Notes: generated from the sequence alone by a model not told the origin. DNA of 64,000 nt from Anas platyrhynchos (GCF_047663525.1 NC_092600.1:1422001-1486000); one strand, 5' to 3'; shown: positions 11,331 through 23,506, counted from the first letter of the stretch. Program-made: numbers and translations.

Positions 11331-14300
11331 ATGTGCCTGCTCGCAGCCCTCGAGATGCTGAGGGAAAACACGCGGAATCGGCCCAAAATGAGCCCCGAAG
11401 GTGCCCTGGGGAGCCTGTCCCGGCCCTGACGGCCTCCCGGTGGCCCTGCCCTCGGCCCTGCCAGCTCCTGGGGCGAGCACGGTGCCTCCCGGGGGTGCAG
11501 AGGGGACCTCAGGGCCCTGATGGTGCCACAGACGCAAAGTCTCCTTCCAGAAGGGAAAACACACACAAAGGTTGTTTATTTGGGAATTTCTGCACTGGAT
11601 TTTACACGGGCTGAGGGATTGTCCAGCCTGTATAACCCCTCTTCGTTGTCTGTGCGGTTCATCTACAGGTGGATTTGTGCCAAACTGCCCGCATCAGTCC
11701 CTAGGGCTGATGAGACTTAAATATAAGGCTTAAATATTATCTGCTTGAGGATGAGGAGGGCTGAATCAGCCCTGCTGGGATTCCAAGCTGCCGATGCAGA
11801 GAGTTGAAGGAATTTAAACCTGAGGACACGGTCCTGAAGCGCATTACAGCTCAGTATTCGGTACCAGGACCAGGCTGGACTTTTGTTCTGTGTTCTGTCT
11901 TTGCAGGAGCAGGCAGCTCACCAAAGTTTTGCTGAGATGAATGAACATCCCCCTCCTCGCACTAAGGGGGAGGCAGCAATCATAATGGATTTTAGCCAGG
12001 AATAACCTCCAAAAGTGGATCCTGAGAAATGCTGGGGACGCAAAGAGAACGCAGGTTTCTTGCAACACATTTGAGGAAGCTGGGACGAGAGCTGAAGGCA
12101 CTCTCATACTGTTGGCTTCACCCTTCCACGGGATTCACAGCTTGCACTGAGTCTCTTTTGCCGTAAGCAGCTGTCCTGATGACATGCGCGGATTTACTTG
12201 CCGTCGAGGTGGGATTATATCCCTAAGTATAGCTACAGCCCCACTGGTAATTAGCTGTACACTGATTGACTCGGACATCTGGGAGACTAAAATCAGACAC
12301 AACCTGTGCACAACCTCAGAAAAGATGCTGGACAGTATCCCGAAGTGATGGTGAAATAGTTGGTGCCACGGTCATTAGCTGGAGGCATATCACCACCTAA
12401 TTAGGCTATCTAGACTGATCAGGACTAACACAGGAAGGCTAATGGCAATTTCTTCCAGCTGCTTTCTGTGTATTTATTCAATTTTCTTTGGTAGAGAAGC
12501 TGTGTAGAAAGATAATGCTGTGGTTACAGTGCATGACTGCTTCTGCTTTCATTTCCCACATGGTTTTAGGCAAATCACTTCAAGCCTCTGCGTTTTTTGA
12601 ATCTTCCTCCAGTGTCATTTCTCACAAGAGACATTCTGAAGCTTGAAGTCTTTGCTTTTTAGTGACTTCTGTAGGGGATATGCTGTGAAAGTATTTGAAA
12701 GCCATTATTAGAAATGTTAGAGAGTCTTCTGAAATCCTAGTGCTCTACAAGTGTTCTTTAATCATGGCGTATGGCTGAACAATGAAGGGGGCATTTTTAA
12801 TCTACACTTTGTAATAAATATTGAACTCAAAAGCTAAATAATAATGCTCAAAGGAAGGACTTTGAAAGCTAAACATGTTTAAGCAAGAAATAAGCAGGAC
12901 ATTTAAACTAGCTCTTTCTGCTGATCTTTTAGTGATAAATGACCCAATTAAGAAAAAAGCAACAACAAATGTTCGCATGAGCTAATGGGTCATGTCATAT
13001 TTCTGGAGCTCTCCACTTTAATAGCTTAACCATTTGCAAGCAGGCTGCAACCAGCAGGTTAAGAAAAGTGCCAGTGAAGTGTTGTTCACTTCAAGTCTGG
13101 ATTATCCACTCATTCACAACACTGGCCTCGAGGAATAAGGAAACTGCATCACAAGCCTCATCCAGAGACTGCAGGGACTGAGAGAAACCTCACCGTGCTG
13201 CCCACCAAACGGCGACACAGTGCTGTGAGCCTGGCTGCTCTCCAGTTGTGTCCCTTCATTCCAGGAGCTTTGGCAGTGTTCCCTGGTTGTCTGTACTCTT
13301 ACAGTTTTCATGGAAAAACTTTTATCACCGGCTATAAATAATGAATTGAGCTGTACGCCCCCAGAGGTACGCGTCTTCATGTGCAGCAGGGGAAGGCTGG
13401 AGGCTGAGCACCCGACGTGTTGTGTCTTGCTCACACTGCAGGCTGAAATGCGCCACAGGACGTCCTGAGCTAGAGTTGTCCAATTAGCTGAAGAGGTCTG
13501 TGGAGGGTTAACAATTGCTGTCTAACAGATGTTCTTCCCCAAAACAGCGTGAAAGATTTCTTCAGCTGTGAAAATGTGGCAGAAGGGCAAAAAGCAGGAG
13601 ATGGGCCTCATACACTGCTGCCTTCAGTATAGCTGTCAACACTTCTAGCAATCTATTGGTAGGAAATTCAATTCACACTTTGAGACCCTTCGAGATACCT
13701 CGATGCTCTTCATTTTCTTCGTATTTTCTACTCAGTACCATTTTGTATTTGTATCTTCCTTTAGCTTTTTGCTAGTTCAAAGCTCTGTTGACACAATACA
13801 GTATTAGCTCTCACCTCAAGTTGCTTTAAAACCATGTTAGCTGTTGTACCTATAGCAGGTCAGGGCTTCGGTGGGTATTTCTGGTTTTACTGCCTCTTCA
13901 GAGAGATAGAATCAGGGATGACCGCAGTGCAAGCAGGCACAAACCCCAGCTTTTTCACCTGAAACCTCAGTATGCATTGCCTTCACGCCATCCTGTCAAA
14001 CAAGCTCAGTCGGGCTCTAGAAGCACGTTTGGCCCTCGGCCTGAAGCCCTGCAGTGGGCCCTTGGAGACCCAGCTGCACAGCACCTCGCCAAGCCCTGGC
14101 AGGCATCAGGGTTTCACTCTGATTTCACCAGTGGTCTTTGTTGCCGTGTTATTTTGTCAGCCTTCTGGAGAAAACACCAGTAACCAATGGCTTCTGTTAC
14201 TCCTCATCTGCAAAGATGGGAAATGACCGCTCCGTGTGCCCTCCTGCACAGCCTGCTCGCGGGCTGGCTCCACTCCAGGCTGACAAAATCCCTCACTGGG

Positions 14301-16379
14301 ATTGGGATGTGCTGGGAGAAGCCAGGCAGTGACATAGTCTTGAAAAGGGCAGCTCCCTCCGGGTCCATCCAGCGTGGAATCTTGTTTTCTCCTTTTCTTC
14401 TAAACAGGGGTGAGAAGGTAGGTGGGACGTGCGCGAGCAGGAAGCGGTGACAGATGGTGGGTATTTAAGAGATGTTTTAATTACGGGACTTGGAGAGAGG
14501 CCCTTTATGGCGATAAATTTTTAATTGTTGCTTTTTTTTTTTTAGGAAAAAAAAATTCCCAGTGCTCAAAGGCAGTTCCTGGAAGCAACAGCTCTGGTCT
14601 GTGCGCACTGTTGACTCTAATCACTTCAACACAGAGAAAAAGAAAATGCTGTGCTTGTTAGAACCTGCTGGTCAAACTTCAACTTCTTCTGCAGAGGAGA
14701 AGTACTTGCTTCCTTCCATCTGCTGCTTTTGCTAGGAAGGAAAATCAGCTTGTTCAGACACCAGGAAGTTCTTCAACATTTGAACAGCTAGCTGTGAATG
14801 CAGGAACAGTAACATGCATAAATAATCATACCTAAAAATATCCTGCATGCCAGTCACACGTATAACCCAGCCCTGGAGCGATTCCTCAGTAACATAAGGC
14901 TGCCGAAAGTATGCAGATACATGGGATGTGGGCAGAACAAGGCAGCTGTGGCAGCAGATGCACGTGCCTGGCTCTCTCATACTGTTGTAGTTTTTTTCTT
15001 CTCATCAAAACATGTTTTGCTTTTACTGGGAGCTGCCAACTGCCTCTCATGTCTTTGTGCACTGCTCCTGTCAAAGCCTTTTGCAAAGGAGATCAAAACG
15101 AGAGCCAAGACCTTTCACAATTCACAGAGCCCCATCACACTCGAATTTAAAGCAGACACCTTCGCAAAGTCCAGCGCTGACCCTGGGCCTGTGTTGGCAG
15201 CATGTCAGGGCAAGGCTGAGCCTCAAACGCAGCAGCTCTCTGTAGCTGAGGGGTGCAAAGTGCAGTAACAGAAGGCTGTGCAGGTAGGTGGCAGGGAGCC
15301 TGAGCTGTCCGTGGCTGTTCTGAGCACAGCAAACCTGGCAGCCCGCAAATCACCGCAGAGGGGCATGCGGATGCTGCCCTGCAGCTTGTTGCTTTGGGAA
15401 ATGGTCTTTCCTGCACTCTGCACCTCCATATTTGCCTTCCTTTTGTGGGGGTGATGCCTGGAGAACAGCAGACACAGGATGAGAAGTGTTCAGACATCAG
15501 CCAGGTCCCCGCTGTCCCTCAGCTCAGCACAGCTCTGCCTGGCTCCAACCTGTGCTGCTGAAACCACGGGAGCTGTAACTGCTGCCGGTGTCTGCGGGAC
15601 TGACGGGTGTATCACACCGATATGATGCCAGAGGGAAAAGAGGGAAAGTCCTTTCACACAGAGCCAAAGGCGAGGCAACAGCCTGTAAAGAACCCCGGGC
15701 TGTCCAGCATGGTGGGCACATGGAGGAGCCTCTGCTGTCAGCTCTTTGCCCAGCACTGCAGCCACGGAAATACCTCCCTGCCTGCCGGGTAACCACTGCT
15801 GATGGAAACACACTGCACTTTCCATTTATTTAGTCTCTGTGGCCTAAAACTCTTCCCAAGTCCGACCGCAGGGTCTGGCAGTGGCCTGTCACACCCACTG
15901 TTCCCCAGCCAAGCACAAACCAAGCCAGCAGCTCTCAGCACTCACGGCGAGATAACATCAGGAGCACTCAGCCTTGCCAGGTCATTTACATTTTTTAAAA
16001 GGAAGGAACTGCATGGACTGGGTCCTAGGAAGGCAATTTGTATATTATTCCTTTTTCCTAATGGAAGTGAAGTGCTGCCTAACTGTGAGGAGCTTTGTGT
16101 TCCCTAAGGGACCTCTTCACTCTCACCCAGGCTGCACGGTGAGCTCGGGCACAGGTTGAAGGGAGCTGGAGCAGCAAAAAAAGGCCTTTTTGGGACACCA
16201 GCACCGTCAGGAGCAGCACAAACACAGGTCAAAAAAAGCAGCTCAATATCAGCACGGCGCCTGGGCAGCTCGGAGCCACTCAGCAGGGATGCGGGGCTGC
16301 ACCCACAGCCCCAAAACAGCACCGAGGTGCCCTGAAGCAGCTCCCTGCGATGTACTCCCAGGACAGAGGAACGAGAGGC
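11331..16379. other. Intergenic region between NDFIP1 and GNPDA1
   Basis: This is the divergent interval between the NDFIP1 and GNPDA1 5' ends. I see no exon with family similarity. The stretch 12240-12450 is AT-rich, has several TAAT/ATTA motifs including a CCTAATTAGG palindrome (12396-12405), and could be a conserved regulatory element. Short open frames, such as 106 codons on the minus strand at 13114-13434, are unrecognised and likely chance. Confidence 0.6.
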
Positions 16380-16506
16380 GCTGCCCCCAGCCTTGTGGCA
16401 CTGCCCTGGGGCTTGCTGAGGCCGGCCCCAGCCCGGCCCCGGGCGCCCAGCGCCGCCCGCTGAGGCGGGGCGGGCGCTAAGATGGCGGCGTAGCGGCGGG
16501 GCCGCC
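16380..16506 (+). promoter_or_regulatory. CpG-island core promoter of GNPDA1
   Basis: GC-rich sequence immediately upstream of the GNPDA1 ATG has GGGCGGG-type boxes. It also has AAGATGGCGGC at 16479-16489, which matches the YY1 core-promoter motif usually found at or just downstream of transcription starts. No TATA box is visible. The island continues into exon 1 to about 16640. Confidence 0.65.
16482..16493 (+). other. Minimal upstream ORF (Met-Ala-Ala-stop) ahead of GNPDA1
   Basis: ATG GCG GCG TAG lies inside the YY1-like motif and ends 13 nt before the GNPDA1 start codon. Whether it is translated depends on the true transcription start. A start downstream of 16482 would exclude it from the mRNA. 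Confidence 0.4.
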
Positions 16507-19500
16507 ATGAAGCTGATCATCCAGGAGACGTACGCGGAGGCCAGCGAGTGGGCGGCCAAATACATCCGCAACCGCATCGTGCAATTCGCGCCCGGCCCCG
16601 GCCGCTGCTTCACGCTCGGGCTGCCCACAGGTAGGGCTGACGGGCTGTCCGACTGACTGACTGACTGATGTCTCTGTGTCTGACTGACTGACTGTCTGTG
16701 TGTCTGACTGACTGACTGATTGATGTCTGACTGACTGACTGACTGACTGATGTCTGTGTGTCTGACTGACTGACTGATGTCTGTGTGTCTGACTGACTGA
16801 CTGATGTCTGTGTGTCTGACTGACTGACTGATGTCTGTGTGTCTGACTGACTGACTGTCTGTGTGTCTGTCCGCCCGCAGGCAGCACGCCGCTGGGATGC
16901 TACCAGAAGCTGGTGGAGTACCACAAGAATGGGGACCTGTCCTTCAAGTACGTGAAGACCTTCAACATGGACGAGTACGTGGGTGAGTGGCGCAGGGAGC
17001 AGCCCAGCCGCTGCCCCTCTCAAAACCTGCAGCTCCTTTGGGTGGCCGAAGTGCTGGGTTTCACTGTTTTGCTCATAATTACCGATCTATCTGTGATCCC
17101 TCAAAGCCTCGTTAATTAGGCGCTGCTGCCAGCCCCTTGGAGCGGTGTGCATGCTGCTGCCTGCACTCACAAAGCTCCCCGTAGTTACTGTGCATTCGGA
17201 GCATCCCAGCTGCAAAGGGTTTAAGGGAGAAAGGATAAAACTTGTGTTACCACAGGGAGTTAGCAGGGACAATCTGAAAACCTCTATAAGAAATATTAGA
17301 GTATCAGGTGTTGCCTGAGCCCACACACATTAGAGCCCGCTGTGTTTTACCTGAACTTAGGTAGTGACCAAGTACAGATCCATTTTATCGCATTTTAACC
17401 TGAGATAATGTGCGTTATTAACTGCCACCTTTGTACCTGGATTATTGGGGTCACTTCAGCTGCAAGTCCCATAGAGGGCTGATGCGTTGTTACCCATCAG
17501 AGTGACCTTCAGGAACAGATACAGGTGCTTGTGGAGACTGCAGAGGAGTGTTGAATTTTGAAGCTGTGATGAAATAGCCTCTTCAGAAAAAAGAGTGCAG
17601 AGAGATTAGTGGAGAAGGCCTGGAGATCCAAAGGTGACAAACGTACAGGCTAATTATTTGCTAACTTCATGCTGGTCAAGCAGTTTTCTTGTGAATGATC
17701 ATTATCAAGCAGCACCAGGGAGTAGACAGTTCTGCAGATTTGTAACACTGAAGGGGAAAAATATACGCAATAAATTATTTCCCAGGCTTGTACACAGTTT
17801 TGAAATTGTTCTTGCTAATATGAACTGGGAGGAAGACTGAACAGGCAGCAACAGACGAGGCACAGTGCGTGCCTGCTTTTCTGGAACATCCATCACATGT
17901 TAATATGAGGACATGCCTTATAGCAGCTATTGTGACAGACTTAATTTTGTTATTTGGGGAAGTAAAACGACTTTGGAAAGTTGAGGAAGTCACATAGGAC
18001 AGATGAAGAAAACAGTGCTGTATTACCAGAGCCACCAGAAGGGCATGCAAGTGCATATATGTGTTCTGCGTTACAGGTGACATTAGTCCTGTGCGTGCTC
18101 TCTTACCAGGTCTCCCAAGGGATCATCCGGAAAGTTACCACTCCTTCATGTGGAATAACTTCTTTAAGCATATTGACATCTTGGCTGAAAACGTTCACAT
18201 TTTGGATGGAAATGCGGCTGATCTCCAGGCAGAGTGTGACGCATTTGAAGATAAAATCAAAGCAGCTGGAGGAATTGAACTCTTCGTTGGAGGTGAAAAC
18301 CTGAAGGATTGGCAGGAAGCACTGCCTTTCCTCTACCAGCTGTCTCATTTATTACCTAGAGAGTTCATTTTTAAGGCAGTTCAGTGTATTTGCAGTGAAA
18401 GGCACCTTATACACTGGTTCGCTGAGCGCGCATGTGTGCTGGTAGCCTTGTTTTTTTGATGTCCTGCTCCCCCAATTTAAGAGTTTCAATTCAGTAAATG
18501 AATTGTTCAGGGAATGGTTAAAAGGAGAACCAGGCAGGGCTAGAATTTTACCAAATGTAAAATATATTACAATAACCTGTGTGAACAGCTAGCTGCTAGA
18601 ATTAACCAACAGAAGCTGAACACAAGTTTTTTTTCCCGTCCTTTTGCCTTTAGATTCTGCCACTTACTTTTGCTTATTGTAGTCCCAGCACAATTAGGGA
18701 AGAATCTCTCTTGACTTCAGAAGAGGTTCTTGCTGTCATTCCTACCGGAAGCACATTTTAGTTTGAGCAGAGAAATTGCAAGTGTCTATTCCTGGGAGTG
18801 TTGGATGTCCCTGTAATAACAGTGCTGTTGGTTCTGCTTCTTACAAAAACCGTTTCAGCCAGTGACCCACTTTTCAAACTGTCTCTGTCACAGGTATTGG
18901 CCCAGACGGTCACATCGCCTTCAATGAGCCTGGATCGAGTTTGGTGTCCAGGACGCGGGTGAAGACGTTGGCTATGGACACTATATTGGCTAATGCCAGG
19001 TTTTTTGATGGTGACCTCTCTAAAGTCCCCACGATGGCATTGACAGTCGGAGTAGGCACAGTCATGGATGCCAGAGAGGTTAGGAAAAAAACAGACTGCG
19101 TACAATAGCTCTAGAGCTATTCGTGGAGTAGCTCGTCCCCATCCAGTCGTGGAGCTGTAGTGCACCCTGCTGGCAGAGGCCAGCCCGTGCTTTTTTTGCC
19201 ACAGCCAGCCAAACACCCAATCCTGCTTTCTTGCATCCTGTACCACCACAGAAAGGCCCTTGATCTGTTTTCTGTTTTTTCCCTACTAACAATAACATTT
19301 GCATAACCCTGCAGTAAGTTGGGATCCACGGGAAGCTAGAAAGGCTTTTGGAGAATGTCTTTGATTAAGAAGTTCTGCTGGTGAAATTACATGAAGTCAG
19401 CCAGTGATCCTTACAGTTATACCACATTGTAAAATCCATAGGGGGTGGCTTTTAACTGTCTATACCTTGATTTATTCTCGTTAAGTCTCAATGTAGAAGT

Positions 19501-20298
19501 TCCTAACAGGGGAGCTCAGAGTGTCCAAATCACAAAAATGACCCATCAGTCTATGATTTTATTGACAAAATGTAGCCAGAGCAAACAGGACTTGTGATTC
19601 AGTGAAAGACATCTGGGGAGAATGATAGACCTTCCCCCCGTTAAGGACTGGAGCAGCTCCCTTAGTTCAGCAGGGCATGGGTTTGCTCTCTCTCAACAAG
19701 TCTTCTAGACCCTAACTGCCATCCTCTGTATCTTGGAGTCCAGGTGATGATTCTCATCACGGGAGCCCACAAAGCCTTTGCTCTCTACAAAGCCATCGAG
19801 GAAGGTGTCAACCACATGTGGACAGTATCTGCTTTCCAGCAGCACCCCAAAACCGTGTTTGTGTGCGATGAAGATGCCACGCTGGAACTCAAAGTTAAGA
19901 CGGTGAAATACTTCAAAGGTGAGTGTTTGAGCAGGCTAAGCAGCTGCTGTAGTTAGTTTTTAAGTTGCACAAGTCATGCTTTGTGTTAAATGTTTGGTCA
20001 ACTCCCCAAACAGTACATTCCTTAAATATATACAACAGCTGAAACATCCAGCAATAGTAAAAGTGCCAAAGTCAGGCTTAGTTCTGTGGCCGTGGGAGCG
20101 AAGGAGCAGCGATTCTACTAATGCTGACTTTCATTAGCATCCAGTGAATGAGGATTTTGCTTAATGTCTACTGAAGTCATCTTTTTACCCACTACATTAG
20201 GTTTAATGCTGGTTCATAACAAGCTTGTGGAGCCCTTATACAGCATGAAGGAGACAGAAGCAGAAAGAAGCCAGCCTAAGAAGCCTTACAGCGATTAA
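16507..20298 (+). CDS. GNPDA1: GNPDA1, glucosamine-6-phosphate deaminase 1
   Basis: Six coding exons on the plus strand: 16507-16630, 16881-16982, 18110-18292, 18894-19078, 19744-19918 and 20201-20298. They encode 288 aa, against 289 in human as I recall. The cytosolic enzyme converts glucosamine-6-phosphate to fructose-6-phosphate and ammonia, linking hexosamines to glycolysis. The protein opens [20 protein letters not shown] and keeps the sugar-isomerase fold. The residues corresponding to the bacterial NagB active site are present at the same numbers: Asp72 in NMDEY, and Asp141, His143 and Glu148 in [12 protein letters not shown]. It ends KKPYSD-stop. All introns are GT-AG and every junction preserves frame. 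Intron 1 (16631-16880) is almost entirely minisatellite. The gene is divergent from NDFIP1 and convergent with RNF14. The choice between GNPDA1 and its paralogue GNPDA2 rests on the C-terminal tail and the neighbours. Confidence 0.97.
16649..16868 (+). repeat. GNPDA1 intron 1 minisatellite (27-bp unit)
   Basis: Tandem repeat whose regular unit is (TGAC)3, then TGAT, then GTCTGTGTGTC, 27 bp in all. The later copies are near-identical; the first copies are more variable, with changed numbers of TGAC. It fills most of the 250-bp intron. The sense strand contains no AG dinucleotide between the donor region and the acceptor. Long open frames rich in Ser, Gln and Thr on the opposite strand are only the translated repeat. 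Confidence 0.95.
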
Positions 20299-20431
20299 TC
20301 TCTCACTGTTCAGAGTAATGCTGAGCCATCTTTTCTATTGAAAACCAGCTGCAAAGAAAGGGAATTGCTGCAGAAACTCATCTTGTATTTGTTCTTAAAA
20401 TAGCAAAATGATGATGTATTTGCTTCTCTCC

Positions 20432-20437
20432 ATTAAA
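20432..20437 (+). terminator. Candidate polyadenylation signal of GNPDA1
   Basis: ATTAAA lies 134 nt after the GNPDA1 stop. I saw no AATAAA in the next few hundred bases, so this common variant is the best nearby candidate. A more distal site is possible. Confidence 0.4.
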
Positions 20438-20734
20438 AGCATAGATGCCAAACACCTGCCTTAATTAACCAAATGAGGATGTGATCCTGTATACTGTGTT
20501 CCACAAACTTTCACTGCTAATGTTCTCTGGAGGTAAAATCAAGGGATAAAGTTGTTTAATCGGTGATGCAACTGTAAGCATGTGGACTGAAAGCCTCAAA
20601 ACTCAAATGTGAAGATGTGAAAATACAATGGGTAATCACTTTGGAATGTAGTCCTTGAAATTCTGATAAATACATTGCGTCGTTCCCCCTCTACAAAACA
20701 CTCCTAGATTATAATCATTTAAAATGGGGATGGT

Positions 20735-21045
20735 TCTTGTTCAGCCTGGAGAAGGTAAGGGATCAGCAGGACTTAGCAGCAGCCTGCTTCATAGCTACAA
20801 GGTCATCAACAAGTAGAAACCAGGCACGCTCCGCAGTGCACTGGGGGAAGATGGGAAGAGACAACAGGGCATGCATGGAGACAAGATGTTCGCATTGGAT
20901 CTAAGGAAAAAACTTCCCTGGGAGGCCATTCCAAGCAGCAGGGCAGGTTATGCAGAGGTGGTGCAGTCTGTCCGTAAGAGGTTTTCAAGACCAGACTGGA
21001 TGCAGCCCTGGCTGAACCCCGCTTTGAGCCGCATGTTGGACGTGA
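20735..21045 (+). repeat. CR1 LINE fragment
   Basis: The order of motifs follows the 3' part of avian CR1 elements: TTCAGCCTGGAGAAG near the start, a GGATCTAAGGAAAAAACTTC segment, then GGTTTTCAAGACCAGACTGG and GATGCAGCCCTGGCTGAACC. Identity to consensus is moderate and the middle is degraded, so the copy is old. It lies in the GNPDA1-RNF14 convergent interval. Confidence 0.85.
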
Positions 21046-21885
21046 GACCATCACAGCAAGAGGGATGCTTCAAACAGCACTTACCAGTGCGGTGCCATTA
21101 ACGCAGGGAATGGTGAGCTCGTGCATCTGTTTGACTTTATTTGTTGCCACAACTCTAAAAGAAGCCTTACATGTTCGGTTTCAGGGTATAATTTTATATG
21201 CACTGGTGCTTTATGATCTACAGCAGGGTAGCTCTGTTCACATTAAGCATAAATGGCTTCTGTTTGTGCTGCTCAGCACTCCGTCATTTGTGTCAGCACA
21301 GAGCCTGAAGCAGTAAGTTCTCTCTCTCCTCTTCCTGTGCTTTACATTGCTACAAGGAAATGCCAAATGAGCCTCAAAGGAAACATTCTGTTCCCTCTGA
21401 CCTCAGCCTGTGCTTAATTACAGAAGCCCCACGGAGATGGGAAAGAGCCTGTACTGGCAAGACCCTGCCAATGAAACTTGATTCTTGGTTCTGATTATGT
21501 TAAGTGCTCTCATGTAATGTAAGATAATCGGGGAAGGATTTGTTTTCTTTATGCAAAAATTCTGTGACCTGTTAATCTATAACTTTCTACAGTAAATACA
21601 TTAATTTTTTCTAGCTGATGGGATGTGCTGCTCAGTTTTACTGTGCTAGTGAAAAATGGAACAACTTAGGTGGCTGAATGGATGTGTAATGCCAGCTTTG
21701 AACAACAGCAACAAAAGCTTTAAAGCCTGTTATTTTGAACAAGGTTTTCTGTTACATAAAACCAAGGCTGTACTGAAAGCAGTTTGGGAGAGTTAGTGCT
21801 GCTCCATACCTTAAGGACTTCCCCTCCCTCCTTGGCTGGTGTTTACTGGCAGGATTTCCATAAAGCTGGCCCACCAGGCAGCAGC

Positions 21886-21909
21886 TTTTTTTTTTTTTTT
21901 TTTTTTTTT
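21886..21909. repeat. Poly(T) homopolymer, 24 nt
   Basis: Uninterrupted run of T. On the minus strand it would be a poly(A) tract, but the adjacent sequence does not resemble a retroposed transcript that I recognise. Confidence 0.9.
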
Positions 21910-22493
21910 AAAGGAATTTCTAAAGGTAACCAGAGGGGGTCACGAGTATCCAAAGCTGTTTCCATACAGGCTTTCTGACAACTACCATGCATCACCTCAG
22001 GGCTTGCAACTTGCACGAAAACAGCTCTCCTTGCTCCGAGGGCGCTTGGCATACCCAGACCTGCAGGCTTCTAGCAGCAGGATGCCTCAGGCTTCAGCCT
22101 TGCTTAGTTTTGCACAAGCCCAGGTGGGTGTGTTGTTCTACAGCGACCACAGGAGAGCAACGAGGCACAAGCCCCGGCACTGATTGCCACCCGGAAGCAC
22201 ACCAGGGTGCCCCACACTGACCTCTGCTCTGATATGTGTGCCATAATGAAGACAAACAGGGAGACAACTACATTTACTGTCTTAAAGTGAATTTAGTGCA
22301 TGTGAAAGGTGCAGGAAATACAAGTTAAACCACACACAATGTAAACTTTTCCTGTACACTGCCCTGATGCCTAAAGCAAGACGAGATCCACTGTCCTCTC
22401 ATACCCTGTTAATCACTGCCAAGTCTAGTAGACTAACATCCTCTGCAAAAGGAACTAAATCAACACTCATTTTGGCCAGATATCTAAGTAAAA

Positions 22494-22499
22494 TTTATT
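22494..22499 (-). terminator. Candidate distal polyadenylation signal of RNF14
   Basis: TTTATT on the plus strand is AATAAA on the minus strand, about 1.3 kb beyond the RNF14 stop. It is compatible with a long 3' UTR. Confidence 0.35.
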
Positions 22500-23017
22500 T
22501 ACTATCAAAATTGAGTGAGAGGTGTTCACTTTGTTCACTTCAAGTTTCTGAGTTTTCAAGCTCCTGAGCTATCCATGCAGACCCTGCTATTTGTTTTAAA
22601 CACAGCACATGCAGGTTTCATTTCAAAATATATTTTTAGACCATTCTGCAAGTGGAAAAAAATAAGAAATCAGTGGTTCCCTCCAATAATTACTTTCATG
22701 CTCCCAAAACTACTTACTGAGCTTTTAGGGGGAAGAAGGGGGGGGGGGGATTGAAATATTTTGAAGGGCAAAAACAGTGGAAATAAAGGATCTAGTCCAG
22801 AAGAAAAAAAAAAAAAAAAAGAAAAAAAAATCAAATTCCTTACATGAAGAGTTTTTTAAAAATAAGTTACTTCTTCATCTGATGAGAAAAACAAGGTAAT
22901 TTTCAGTATTTTGAAGAACTCAAATTAACCCTGTGTATCCATAAAAATGTGTTTCAGTATTCAACATATTTCTCATCCTCAGTTCACTGCTTTAGCACTC
23001 ACCACAGTCAAGATACA

Positions 23018-23037
23018 GGCAAGGCAAGGCAAGGCAA
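23018..23037 (+). repeat. GGCAA pentanucleotide microsatellite
   Basis: Four consecutive copies of GGCAA. It is short and probably of no functional importance. Confidence 0.85.
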
Positions 23038-23500
23038 GAGGACAGCAATGCAGATCAGTCATCAGATTTATAGGCATTTCAGGAAATGGTTGTTGGTCGT
23101 TTTCTGCCAAAACATTCAGGAAAGGACCCAGCTGTTACAGCCAGTAGGAGGGGGTGTTACGGATAATCAACTTGACCGCTGTTAGAACTGTCAGGGACAC
23201 AGCAACGAGCTGCTTTCAAAGACACAGCTCAAGAAATGCTATGGAAGCAATGGGCTCAGTCACTGACTACAGAAACAATTTCCCGTGCTGTTTCAGAAAG
23301 CTTTCCCTCTCAAGCAGCCCAACTAAATAGCTCCCGAGAGAGCACTGCAGCTACAGTAAAGCTGCCTTAAAAACCCAGGGGTACTAGCCAAGATCCTTGA
23401 AAGCTCAGTCTCCCCCTAAAGAAAACTCCAAAATATTTCCATGAGTTGGGGGCTTGGTTTGGTTTTGAAAGAGTGGCATCTCTTGATATAGATTTTCCCA

Positions 23501-23506
23501 TTTATT
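23501..23506 (-). terminator. Candidate proximal polyadenylation signal of RNF14
   Basis: TTTATT on the plus strand gives AATAAA on the minus strand, about 260 nt beyond the RNF14 stop codon. Confidence 0.4.

Larger units (their letters stand above)
21046..23500. other. Convergent intergenic region GNPDA1-RNF14
   Basis: No exons recognised. It includes a 24-T homopolymer at 21886-21909, a G run near 22738-22749, an A-rich run at 22806-22830, and four GGCAA units at 23018-23037. The right-hand part may be RNF14 3' UTR, depending on which polyadenylation signal is used. Confidence 0.6.

Noticed and set aside
10166-11614. 482-codon open frame on the plus strand across the NDFIP1 promoter
   Set aside because: It lies antisense in a CpG island, where stop codons are rare. 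The translation is low-complexity Pro/Ala/Arg with no family resemblance.
16477-17023. Ser/Gln/Thr repeat proteins on the minus strand
   Set aside because: They are translations of the GNPDA1 intron 1 minisatellite on the wrong strand and have no independent gene signals.
21886-22250. Possible processed pseudogene with a poly(A) tail (24 A on the minus strand)
   Set aside because: Sequence next to the homopolymer gives no recognisable coding remnant, and I saw no target-site duplication.
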